NCBI GenBank assembly: GCA_023213395.1
Contig: CM041465.1
Location: 85,257,741-85,321,740, forward strand
Origin: Cycas panzhihuaensis
Lineage: Eukaryota; Cycadophyta
Length of the DNA stretch: 64,000 bases
Direction of reading: 5' to 3'
The notes beneath the pieces are model-generated. The model had not been told where the DNA came from, did no database searches, and saw only the letters and a list, made by a program, of their open reading frames with translations. Positions 10,791 through 19,969 of this stretch are shown one piece after another (position 1 is the stretch's first letter; each line of letters starts with the position of its first letter). A program made the position numbers and the translations under genes.

Positions 10791-11480
10791 AAAGAAGTGC
10801 GAGTTTGGAAAGCAATCTCTCGTCTTCTTAGGTTTTGTGGTTGGAGGAGGAGAATTGAAGATTGACCTAGCAAAGATCAAAGTCATCCTCAATTGGCCCA
10901 CACCCAAGACAACCACAGAGGTAAGAAGTTTCATTGGTGCATGTCAGTATTTAAGGAAATTTATTTTCAAATTCTCTCAAATTGCAGCACCTCTTCATGC
11001 ATTGACGGGAGGACATGCAAAGTTTCATTGGGAGAATGAACAAGAAAAAGCTTTCAGGTTTTTGAAGCAAAAAATCTGTGAGGCACCAGTCTTAGCTTTA
11101 CCCTCACTGCAGAAGCCATTTAAATTGGAGACTAATGCTTCAGGCTATGCCATGGGAGCAGTATTGAAGCAAGAAGGAAAATCGATAGCTTACCATTCAG
11201 AGACATTTAATGGAGCTGTCATAAACTACCCAACCTACGATAAGGAGCTCTATGCATTGCACCAAGCAATGAAGCATTGGAGACCCTATTTGTTGGGAAA
11301 AGAAGTGGTCATCTACACCAACCACAAGCCTTTACAATTTTTGCAGACTCAGTCCAAGTTGTAGTAGGCTAGGCACATGAAGTGGATGTCCTATTTGCAA
11401 TAGTTTCACATCGTGGTTAAATACAAGAAAGGAACGATGAACAAGATTGCAGACTTGCTATCTAGACCTCCTCAATAGCA
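10791..11480 (+). pseudogene. RT thumb and RNase H of element G
   Basis: The connection domain (GACQYLRKFIFKFSQIAAPLH) leads into Ty3-type RNase H with KLETNASGYAMGAVL (catalytic Asp replaced by Asn), YPTYDKELYALHQA (Glu present) and VVIYTNHKPLQFL (second Asp replaced by Asn). Then comes KYKKGTMNKIADLLSRPP, with the last acidic residue. Stops: TAG at 11,362, 11,365, 11,401 and 11,476. Two catalytic Asp-to-Asn changes suggest the nuclease would be dead even without the stops. Confidence 0.85.
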
Positions 11481-12507
11481 AGGTAATTCCAGTTTGTTAG
11501 TAGCTATGCAATTTCAACCTTTCTGCCATGATGAATATGTTGATTTGTATTTGAAATATGAGGTATTCAAGCCTATCTTTGAGCAGCTACAGTAAGGAAA
11601 AGTAATTGCAGATTTCCAACTGAAAGATAGACTTCTTTGCAAGCAAGACAAGATTTGCATTCCAAAGCATGTAGACCGATTGAAGTGGATAAGAGAAGCC
11701 CACACCTCTCGAGTTGCAAGACACTTTGGAGTGGGAAAGACATTACTAAACTTGCAGCGATATATGTATTGGCCAAACATGCAGCAAGATGTGACTACAA
11801 TAGTACAAGGGTGTACATTATGTAGTACATCAAAGCTCGCCAATAGGAAGTTTGGATTGTACATTCCACTTCATGTTCCATCACGACCGTGGGAAAGTAT
11901 CTCCATGGATTTCCTGGGAGGACTACCACAAACCAAAAATGGTATGGATTATTTGTTTGTTGTTGTTGATTGGTTCAGTAAAATGGTGATGTTGATTCCC
12001 TGTAAAAAAACACATATAGGAGAAGACATAGCTAGATTATTTTTCCAGCATGTTTGGAAGTATTTTGGACTTCCTAACTCAATCATTTCTGATCGAGACA
12101 GCAGATTTCTGAGTCATTTTTGGCAAACACTTTGGGGAATGATGGATACGAAGCTAAAGATGAGCACAGCTTTTCATCCTCAAATAGACAGCCAGACTGA
12201 AGTTGTCAACAGGACATTGGTACATCTATTACGAGGATACAATGCCAAGCATCCTAAGACTTGGGATGAAAGTCTCCCATACTTGCAATTTACATTCAAC
12301 AGAGCTATCCATAGATCAACCCAGAAATCACCATTTGAGGTATGTTTGGGATTTCTACTTGCAAGTCCCTTCGATTTAGAATTCTCTACTCAATTTTCTG
12401 CAGGAAATGGAAAGGAAAAAGAAGGAGATGAAAAGGCACAAAGATTCTTGGAAAGAATCAGAAAAATCCATCAACAGGTTGAAGAGCAGCTTCAAAAATC
12501 TCAATAG
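11481..12507 (+). pseudogene. Integrase of element G
   Basis: An H2C2 zinc finger is present (H...RVARHFG; CTLCSTSK near 11,810-11,835). The catalytic core has its first Asp in PWESISMDFLGGLP, the second in ISDRDSRFLSHFW, and the Glu in DSQTEVVNRTL, so D-D-E is complete. RSTQKSPFEVCLGF is the usual conserved block that follows. Integrase joins cDNA to chromosomal DNA in the nucleus. Stops: TAA at 11,593 and TAG at 12,505. Apart from nonsense codons this is the best preserved domain of G. Confidence 0.9.
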
Positions 12508-12980
12508 AGATACAAGCAGTGCCATGATGCACATAGAACTAGCCATTCCTTTAAGAAAGGAGATAGAGTTTGGTTGCACCTCAGTAAGAAAAGATTGCAA
12601 GGTGAAGGCAAGAAGCTAAAGCCTTTACGATATGGTCCTTTTACAATTTTGAAGAAAATTGGGAAAAATGCTTTCCAGCTTGAACTTCCAGAATTCATGA
12701 AGATGTATTTCGTAGTCAATGTTGAGAATCTGAAGATGTTCGAGCCATCCATATTGGAAGAAGATGAAGATGGAGTTCCACTCTTACCAAACCCAGAGGA
12801 GTTGCAGATAGAGAAAGAGGAACCAATGCAAAATGATTACATTCTTCAAAGGAAGTAGACCGAGACTCGAAGAGGCATAATCGAATCCTTCAGAATTGTA
12901 GAGAAAGGACAAGTATCTAGTAAAGCAAAATGGTATAATAAGGAGATAGGGAAAATCAAATTCCCTCATCTACAACTATA
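12508..12980 (+). pseudogene. Post-integrase tail of G, chromodomain-like
   Basis: The integrase C-terminal SH3-like part (KKGDRVWLHLSKKRLQGE, YGPFTILKKIGKNAFQLELP) ends in VNVENLKMFEPS. An acidic linker and a short module follow (ILQRK, then after a TAG at 12,855 TETRRGIIESFRIVEKG and KAKWYNKEIGKIKFPHLQL). The last module sits where chromoviruses carry a chromodomain that steers insertion to heterochromatin. I call it chromodomain-like by position and partial pattern; it could be a lineage-specific tail. The natural stop is the TAA at about 12,978. Confidence 0.65.
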
Positions 12981-13004
12981 AAGTTCATGAGGCCATGAAC
13001 TCCT

Positions 13005-13016
13005 AAAAAAGGGGAG
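13005..13016 (+). other. Polypurine tract of G
   Basis: AAAAAAGGGGAG ends four bases before the 3' LTR and would prime plus-strand DNA. Confidence 0.88.
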
Positions 13017-13019
13017 TTC

Positions 13020-13595
13020 TGATTCGTTTCAGATCTTTAAAATGCTCTAAATACTTTATTTTTCATGTAAATGGTCTTTATGTAGTAGGAAATTGCCTTA
13101 AAAAGGCTTAATAGTTTTCATTTAGTAGAAATATGCCTTTAAAAGGCTTAAAAATGTAAAAAAAATGTATTTCTACAAGTACAAAAAGGTGCTATAACTG
13201 CTACCAAGCTGCTATTAAGGTGCTACAACTGCTACCAAGGTGCTACTAAGGTGTTATAACTGCTACCAAGGTGCTACCAAGGTGTTACGCAAGTGCTACA
13301 GCTGCTATGGAGCTACTACAGGCTGCTACAGAGCTATTACAGGCTACTATGTATATGCATGCAATGCAGAGATCAAGCTGCAGACATCTATGCTATGCCA
13401 GCTGCGGAGATTGCTATGCCAGCTGCGGAGATTGCTACAGACTGCTACATAGAAGTCAAAAAACAGAAAAATATCAAAAACAGAAATGGTTTTGGCAACA
13501 TAAAAGGTAACCGTTTGGCACGAAATTTGAGGAGAGGGTGCACACATGTGTCCTCTACGCATTCAAAGAGGAAAAACTCCAAAATAAAAGGATTT
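13020..13595 (+). repeat. Truncated 3' LTR of G
   Basis: Identical in layout to the first ~575 bp of the 5' LTR, then ends abruptly at AAAAGGATTT where the 5' LTR continues for about 670 bp more. The break joins directly to element A gag through a short tandem duplication, so a deletion removed the rest of this LTR. It also removed A's LTR end, primer site, leader and gag start. Confidence 0.9.
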
Positions 13596-13637
13596 AATGA
13601 GTGCCGTCACACTGCTAATGAGTGTCGTCACACTGCT
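13596..13637. repeat. 21-bp tandem duplication at a deletion junction
   Basis: Two adjacent 21-bp units starting AATGAGTG and ending ACACTGCT differ by one base (GCCG/GTCG). They lie exactly between the truncated G LTR and A gag, as expected for templated filler at a double-strand break repair site. Confidence 0.85.
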
Positions 13638-15722
13638 AATTTTTAACCATGTCCTAGATGGTTTGAAGATGCCTTCCATGGGGGAGCCTCTTCCTCGTCT
13701 ACACCTCCCCTGCTCTCTTCATCCTCATCTACTCCTCCTGCAATAACTAATCCCTTCGTGCCTACACATGCGTCTTGCTCCTTCCCTATTATTGTTGCGG
13801 GGACGCATGTTGTACCTTCTATCCCTCGCCAAGGTCTTAGTACTTCAGGACCTTCCTGTGGTATGTCCTTCCCTCAGTTGAAGGTTAGCATACCCTTTCC
13901 TAGCCAAACTAATGTGCCATTCCCCAATGTGACACATACTTTTCCTAGTTGGCCTATTAGTCCTACTAACCCTTTAGCCACTAGTCATGTGGGACCCACT
14001 CCTATGCACCCTCAAAATCAACCTGTTGGTCCTTCCTTCTACATCCCCCCAGGGTACACTTGTCAACCTTGGGGGCATGGTAGAGGAAACCACCTCCCAA
14101 CTTATAGGGTGGATCCGCTACACCCATATGGGATTGCCCCACCTACGGGTGGCCTATATGGGTAAAACTCAGTTCCACATCCGCCTTTTCCATTATCTAG
14201 TGCAATCCCTTTTGCCATGCCTTCGCAAGGGAACCCAACTCCCTTTTAAGGCACTTATCCTTAAGCCCCCTTCCAGCAAGGGGCATTTCCTCAAGGAGGG
14301 ATGGGTTTTCCACCTCCATCCATTCCTTGCTTGCTACCTACTATATCATTCATTAATCCTACGGTCTAGGCAAGGGCGCGTCCCTTCATGGATTATAGAT
14401 CAACACCTTTATCCATTGAGGCATTAAGAACTAATCTGCTACCTCATCCCCCTGAAGTTTCTAGATTTGACGGAACTTCGTCGTAAGATCTAACTAAACA
14501 TGTGCATAGTTTTTCTATGGCGTGTATAGACTACTAGGCTTACGACCATATCCTAATAAAATTGTTTCCATGATTGTTGCAGGGTGATGCTCTTAAGTGG
14601 TTTTATCGCCTCCCTGCCCACTCTATCTTTTCATTCTAGTAATTAGTGGATGAGTTCATCAACTACTTTGATATAGCCCGTCCATTTGAGAGTGGAATGA
14701 AATCCCTCTTATCGCTCAAACAAGGTCACGATGAGATGAATCATGACTTTGTGAGATGATTCCATGACCTACTTCACTCCACTAAGGCTACGTTGCCTGA
14801 GGAGCTGAAGAGAGATCTTTTCGTTAATGCACTTCATCCTGAAGTACATGTGGAAGTCCTTAAAATGGGGGCAATCACATGTGACTCCATGATCACCAAG
14901 TGCTTAGCGTTAGAGGCTATTGAGATCCAAGCTGGACTCAAGAAGCCTCTCAAGCCCTTACAGCGACATGAGGTACCACCTTCAACCAAAGACACTAAAC
15001 CTTCGCAACTGACCAGGTCTACTTCTCACCCAACTGAGAGGGCTTTAGACCCCCTTACTTCTGCCATATGCTCATTCGAGCATATGATGAAGGAGCTTAA
15101 ACTCCAAGCCCCTTCATCCCCAACATCCAATAAATATATTCAATAAGCAACTCAAGCTTCCCTCCCTAGGAATGGAAATACCTAGTCCTCTTAAATGAGG
15201 AAGACAGATCCCCCGCTTAAGAAGAAGTGGTGCTCCATTTATGGGAAGTGCTTCCACGATGACTCGTGTTATAGGGCTCAGCATCCCAAGGATGCTCCTT
15301 GGCACAACTCTTCCTCTAAATGGGCCTCAAGGCCTAATTTAGACCAACCAGTTCACAAGGATCTGTTCCCCAAATATGGAGAACACGATCGCAACACTCA
15401 ATCCAAGAATAATCAGAACCGAGGAAGATCGCCAAATTCCTGTCCTTCTTGTGATAAAGGGAAGGGCACTCAGGATTCGTTCTCTTCCTCCCATTCCCCT
15501 AACTGTCGCACCCCATCACCTTCACAGCCCCAGAACAAGGGGAAGAAGGTGATCCAGTTGCTTGAGACTACTCCTTCTTATGCCCTTACTTGGTCTTAAG
15601 CCACCAAAGAAACAATCAGTGCTTCTTCCTCTACTCCTTCTGACCCTCTTCCAGAGAACCCTCCTTCAGAAGTATCTCTCTTCCTTAAGGCCATTCCTAT
15701 GTGCCCGGTTTATTATGATTTT
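13638..15722 (+). pseudogene. Gag of Tat element A
   Basis: A proline-rich N-terminal region (13,758-14,165) lacks its true start, lost in the deletion. The gag capsid fold begins near 14,400 (STPLSIEALRTNLLP, then ALKWFYRLPAHSIFSF, DEFINYFDIARPFESG). A zinc-knuckle relic sits near 15,225-15,290 (CSIYGKCFHDDSCYRAQHP), and a Ser/Arg/Lys-rich tail follows. The whole runs in one frame, shared with protease downstream. Interruptions are substitutions (for example TAA where B has CAA at 14,487, TAG where B has TGG near 14,535). Homologous to B gag at 41,200-43,740 and the C gag end beyond 63,555. Confidence 0.85.
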
Positions 15723-15725
15723 TGA
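15723..15725 (+). other. In-frame TGA between gag and protease, conserved in all three Tat copies
   Basis: TGA follows TATTATGATTTT and precedes ATGGCACTTACC, in the same frame as gag before and protease after. B has TGA at 43,741 and C has TGA at 63,554-63,552 (minus) in the same context (Y-D-F-stop-R/M-A-L). It could be a suppressible gag stop that limits pol, or parallel decay of a CGA Arg codon. Confidence 0.55.
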
Positions 15726-16330
15726 ATGGCACTTACCCAACCTACTGCGAAGGGTAAGCCTTTCTCTATCGTAGATGAGCTTCATACCATTGTTGTAGGA
15801 ATGTCTTTGATGGATATTTTGAGGAGTTGTCATGAGCAACAGACCCTTCTCTTGGAAGCTTTAGAATCGAATGATGCGCCTGTTCACGCTTTGGGCATCA
15901 CCTAAAGTTGTAAGCCCGTTATTTCGTTTGATCCTAAGGACCTTCCTCCTGCATGTAAAAGGGAACGTCAGTGGAACTTCTCATTCACTATTACCATCGA
16001 TACACCTGATTGTACCCTTTGAAGGACTGTTGTCGACAATGATTCTTCCATGAATACCATGCCCTTGCGTGTCATGCAAGAGCTTGGTATTTTTGCCTTG
16101 GAACCTATTCCATGGCGATGCCAAGGTTATGATGGTAGCGAGAAGACCCCGTTGGGATCTATCACGATTCTGCTCACCCTCGAGGACAAGACTATCCTCA
16201 CTAATGTTGTAGTCCTCGATGTCGACGTCAACTACAACCTTCTTTTAGGTCATCCATAGCTCGACCAAATGGGAGCCGTATGTTCGACTCTTTGGGGATA
16301 ACTTAAATTCGTCCATGATGGATGAATGGG
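15726..16330 (+). pseudogene. Protease of Tat element A
   Basis: Same frame as gag. Conserved upstream block FSIVDELHT...MSLMDILRSC; active-site region TVVDNDSSMNTMPL, where C and B read VDNGS, so the Gly of the triplet is changed to Asp here. The C-terminal part VNYNLLLGHP is clear. Stops at CAA/CGA/TGG-type positions. It would process Gag-Pol. Inactive. Confidence 0.82.
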
Positions 16331-17342
16331 GGTTATTCCTCGTGAACGCCCACTTGCCAAACAAACCTGTCTTATTAATCAGGCAAGCCAAGGCCCTTCT
16401 ACGCATGCCTCGACTTACTCCATTGGTATACCCAATCTGTTTGAAGAAGATCCAGCATCTTCTTTCCCTAGTCTCACACATTTTTCTCCTATTGGTGTTG
16501 GGAGCTACGGGTACCTCGCCTCGTTTAGTGATGACGAGTCGCACGATGAGGATGAGGATTGTCTTCACCCCATCTCTTTCCTCTACACCAGTAGGTCGCA
16601 CCCATCTCATTCTAGATCCCCATTTAAAACCTCTTTCATTGGTGAGGCTAGCCACTCTTATGTATCGCATGTCATTGCTCATGTTGACTCGCCTATCATC
16701 AGTTCTTCCCCCTCATCACCTCCCGCAGGTGATGGCTTCGAAGAATTGCCTTTCGCTCCTTCTGAGGAGCCTCCTTTTGACTCTGTCTTAGAGTCTCATG
16801 AGAAACATAGGTAACCCGATGACCATCATGGTCCTGTTTCCTCTACTTCCTCTATCACTTTGTCTACTTAGAGTAAGGTCATCCATGGGGTGGATTACTT
16901 TGAGGATGATGAATCCTTACTCAAGTACCTAGTGGGCTTCGTGCCTGTCTTGCCTTCTGGTCACCATGGGCTTGGCCACTAGAAGATCCTTGTGATTGGA
17001 TCCATACTTGCTGACCTAATCCCGTCTCCTATTCCACCTCCTCTTGTTGACCTTGCCCCTCTCCACTTCGAGGAGGAGAATGCCATATACATAGGGGCAA
17101 CTCAAGACATAGTTTTGGCCCCTGGCAAGGTCATTAAGGTTAGATTGGAATGCTCTCCTGATGAGGTAAGGGGGTACTCCCTTTTGTTCCAGGAGTTTTA
17201 GGACATTTTCACATGGGATTATGCTGACACGAAGGGAACTGACCCCTCCATTATCACCCATAATCTCACCACTATCCCTAGCACCTGCCCTGTGCACCAG
17301 AAGTAGCATCCCCTTTACCTAAAGCTCTCAGCCACTGTTAAG
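16331..17342 (+). pseudogene. Protease-RT linker of Tat element A
   Basis: A long Ser/Pro/Asp/Glu-rich spacer in frame with protease: SFSDDESHDEDEDCLHPIS, then VIHGVDYFEDDESLL, and HFEEENAIYIGATQDIVLAP leading to RT. The same spacer with the same short conserved islands occurs in B (44,388-45,161) and C (minus, 61,952-63,000). Its conservation in three diverged copies suggests real polyprotein sequence. I recognise no enzymatic domain. Confidence 0.7.
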
Positions 17343-17480
17343 ATGGAGGTTGAGAAGCTCTTGGATGCTAGACTCATTACTTCCATTAACTACCCTAAGT
17401 GGGTCTCCAATATTGTCCCCGTTAAGTTGTTTCTAGGTAGGCTCAGTTTTCTTAGGCGCTTCTTGGTGGACTTCACTGTA
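17343..17480 (+). pseudogene. RT of Tat element A with the palm deleted
   Basis: The RT start (MEVEKLLDARLITSINYPKW, VSNIVPV) is followed at about 17,421-17,430 directly by the thumb (FLGRLSFLRRFLVDF). Compared with C, about 560 bp coding for fingers and palm are missing, including the F-M-D-D catalytic motif. The junction keeps the reading frame. The copy can never have replicated itself after this deletion. Confidence 0.88.
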
Positions 17481-18055
17481 AGCGCTAAACCCCTTACAAA
17501 CCTATTGAAGAAGGAAGCTCCTTTTGTTTGGTATGACAAGACCCAAAAGGCCTTCGAAGGACTCAAGGAAGCCCTCACTTCCACTCATATGCTGGCACCC
17601 CCTCGCTTTAATAGGCCCTTCATTCTTTATACCTTGGCGACTGACGAGTCCTTGGGCTCTATGTTAGCTTAGGAGGATGACTCAAGAACCAAGAGGGCTA
17701 TTTATTTCATCAGTTGCACCCTCGTGGCTGCTGAATTTAACTACCCTCCTATTGAGAAGGAGTGTCTCTCCTTAGGCCATATGACTAAGAAGTTTAGACA
17801 CTACTTGTTTGGTAATACCACCAAGGTGATCATCCAATCTGATCCCTTACAATACTTGCTCACTTGCTTAGATTTGATGGGTAGGGATGGTCTTTGGGCT
17901 ATCCTACTTCAAGAATTTGACCTTCATATCGTCAACCAGAAATCAAAGAAGGGAATGGTGGTGGCCGAGCAGCTCATGGATACACCTATTCCTAACTCCT
18001 TTGATGCTCCTATCGATGATTCTCTCCTTGATCAGTCCATTTTGATGATTTAGGA
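17481..18055 (+). pseudogene. RT thumb and first (Ty3-type) RNase H of element A
   Basis: KPLTNLLKKEAPFVWYDKTQ is the usual connection block; RNase H follows with PFILYTLATDESLGSMLA, a TAG, then IYFISCTLVAAEFNYPPIEKECLSL and VIIQSDPLQYLLT. These carry the Asp, Glu and Asp expected in Ty3-type RNase H. This is distinct from the separate RNase H ORF at 23,095. The same frame as gag is kept. Confidence 0.8.
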
Positions 18056-19331
18056 CGTCTTTCCTTATCCACTCATCAACAATAAGTGGTATGGTGATAT
18101 AGCACGGTATCTCACACAATAACAATACTGCCCTAATGCTAGTAGTAAAGTTAGATCTCGTATCCAGACTTCTGCTAGGCAATACTTCCTCATGGATGAA
18201 GTATTGTATAAGAGGTCCTTCCATGGGATCCTCCTCCGCTGCGTTATTGTCGACGAAGTTGACCAAATACTCTATGAATACCACCATGGTATTTATGAGG
18301 GTCACTTTGGGGGCCAGTCTATCGCTCAGAGGATTCTTCACATGGGTTATTTTTAGCCGTCCCTTTTCAAGGATGCCCATGCCTTTGCTCTGAGATGTCG
18401 GTGATGTCAAGAACATGCCAACATCTCCCATGTACCTTCCAACGCCCTTCACCCTATTGTTTCTCCATGGCTTTTTGCTTAGTGGGGGTTAGACCTCATC
18501 GGGGCTATTTCTCCACCTTCATCATCACAGCACAAGTTTATCTTGACTGCCACCGAATATTTCACTAAATGGGTAAAGGCCATTCCCTTAATTACTACTA
18601 CTAGTAAAATGATAGCTACATTCATTTACCAGCACATCATTTACCGTTTCAGGATTTCAGACGTCTTAATCACTAACAATTGAACCACTTTTTGTAACAA
18701 GGAGATGGATGAGCTTTGTGAGAAGTTTAAGATTTCTTACAAAACTTCTTCTCCTTATTACCCTCAGGCAAATAGCTAAGTGGAGTCTTTCAACAAGACT
18801 CTCGTCAATATCCTAAAGAAAACCATTGCTCAGTCTCAAAAATACTGGTACCTTTAGCTGCCTTCTACGTTGTGGGCTTACTACACCTCTTTCCATTCTA
18901 CCACGGGAATGACCCCGTTCTCCCTAGTCTACGGTACTGAGGTGGTACTCCCACTAGAGGTAGAGATTCCTTCTTTGTGAGTCTCTCTTCGAGGTCTCAT
19001 CGATGAGGAGTCAATCCATCAAGCTCGCCTTCTAGACCTCGAGGCTTTGGATGAGAGACGTTTATTTGCCTACCAGGCTAACCTGGCATCCAAAGCTCAC
19101 TCACAAAGGACCTATGATAAACATCTTCGTTCCTGTCCTTTATTTCCCAGGGACCATGTCCTCAAACTTGAATATCTTCATGACTGTTTGACCAAATTCA
19201 AACCTCAATGGGTTGGCCCTTTTGTCATTATCGAGACCCTCAGTAATGGTGCTTATAGGATCGTCACCCTGGAAGGGCTTAAATTTGAGAAAGCTGTTAA
19301 TGGGAAATTCCTTAAGAAGTTTTACTCATGA
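18056..19331 (+). pseudogene. Integrase of Tat element A
   Basis: The zinc finger is visible (HHGIYEGHFGG; CR-stop-CQEH, a TGG-to-TGA change). In the core the first Asp is in WGLDLIGAISPP; the second is lost (VLITNN where C has IIDNG); the Glu remains in VESFNKTL. The C-terminal part ends FLKKFYS with TGA at 19,329. Frame unchanged from 13,758 to here, so all damage to this 5.6-kb gag-pol is substitution plus one in-frame deletion. Confidence 0.87.
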
Positions 19332-19969
19332 CCCTGCTATCACCTCACCCACACTCTGAAATGAGCCTAAACTACCATCTTAAGTTTTTCCCATTTCTCC
19401 CAGCCACGAGTGGAATGGCAATTGAAGATGGCCTCTCCTATTTCTTTCTGGTTCCTCCCGTGGAACCCGTGTTCCCATATCTTTTTGGGACTTTTATCTT
19501 CCTATTTAGGCATCCCCCAGTTAGGACGACACCCTAGAGTATTGTTACTTCTCTCTCTCGCTTGGTGTTTCCTTTGCATATCCTGCTATGCTCCTCCATG
19601 GACGTGTGTGTCACTCTATCTCTAACCCCACACGTGCCTATTACCTATACTCATAGTGGATGTGTGTACCCCTGTTGGATATATAGCCATGCATAGAAGG
19701 AAATATGTGCATCATATAATAAAGCATCTATAACATACATAATAAAATATACATGCCATCTGCCACACATGATATACACATCATCACATATCAAAATGGG
19801 GTACCAATTACCCTGTATATATATACACCAAAATCATATGTCACATCATACATATGGGAAGCCAGTGTCCTTATAGGGGGGATATAATCATATGACTCTA
19901 TATATATGACCCCCTGGAGGCCTGTGCTTTCCCCTATCAAAATCTAATACATGTATCCTACTCTACTGC
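19332..19969. other. Spacer between integrase and the antisense gene of A
   Basis: It holds the 3' flanks of two convergent genes and no ORF of interest. Blocks such as 'GAGCCTAAACTACCATC' recur in B (near 47,620) and C (near 59,400). Confidence 0.6.

Larger units (their letters stand above)
7041..13595 (+). mobile_element. Ty3/gypsy retrotransposon G nested in A's 5' LTR
   Basis: A compact element of about 6.5 kb: LTR starting TGATTCG at 7,041, primer site TGGTATCAGAGC at 8,291, gag-pol in standard PR-RT-RH-INT order, purine tract, and a truncated 3' LTR starting TGATTCG at 13,020. A tail resembling a chromodomain-type module follows the integrase, and the primer site is initiator tRNA-Met. 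Together these suggest a chromovirus-like clade, though I cannot name it. The two LTRs are only a few percent diverged over their first 170 bp, so it is younger than A. Confidence 0.92.

Noticed and set aside
10686-10934. Minus-strand ORF opposite G RT
   Set aside because: Antisense shadow of pol with no domain of its own.
8397-12980. TAA/TAG read as Gln by an altered genetic code
   Set aside because: The pattern in G would fit such a code, but the other elements contain ordinary nonsense decay at Trp and Arg codons as well. The window is otherwise typical plant DNA, so C-to-T decay is the simpler cause.
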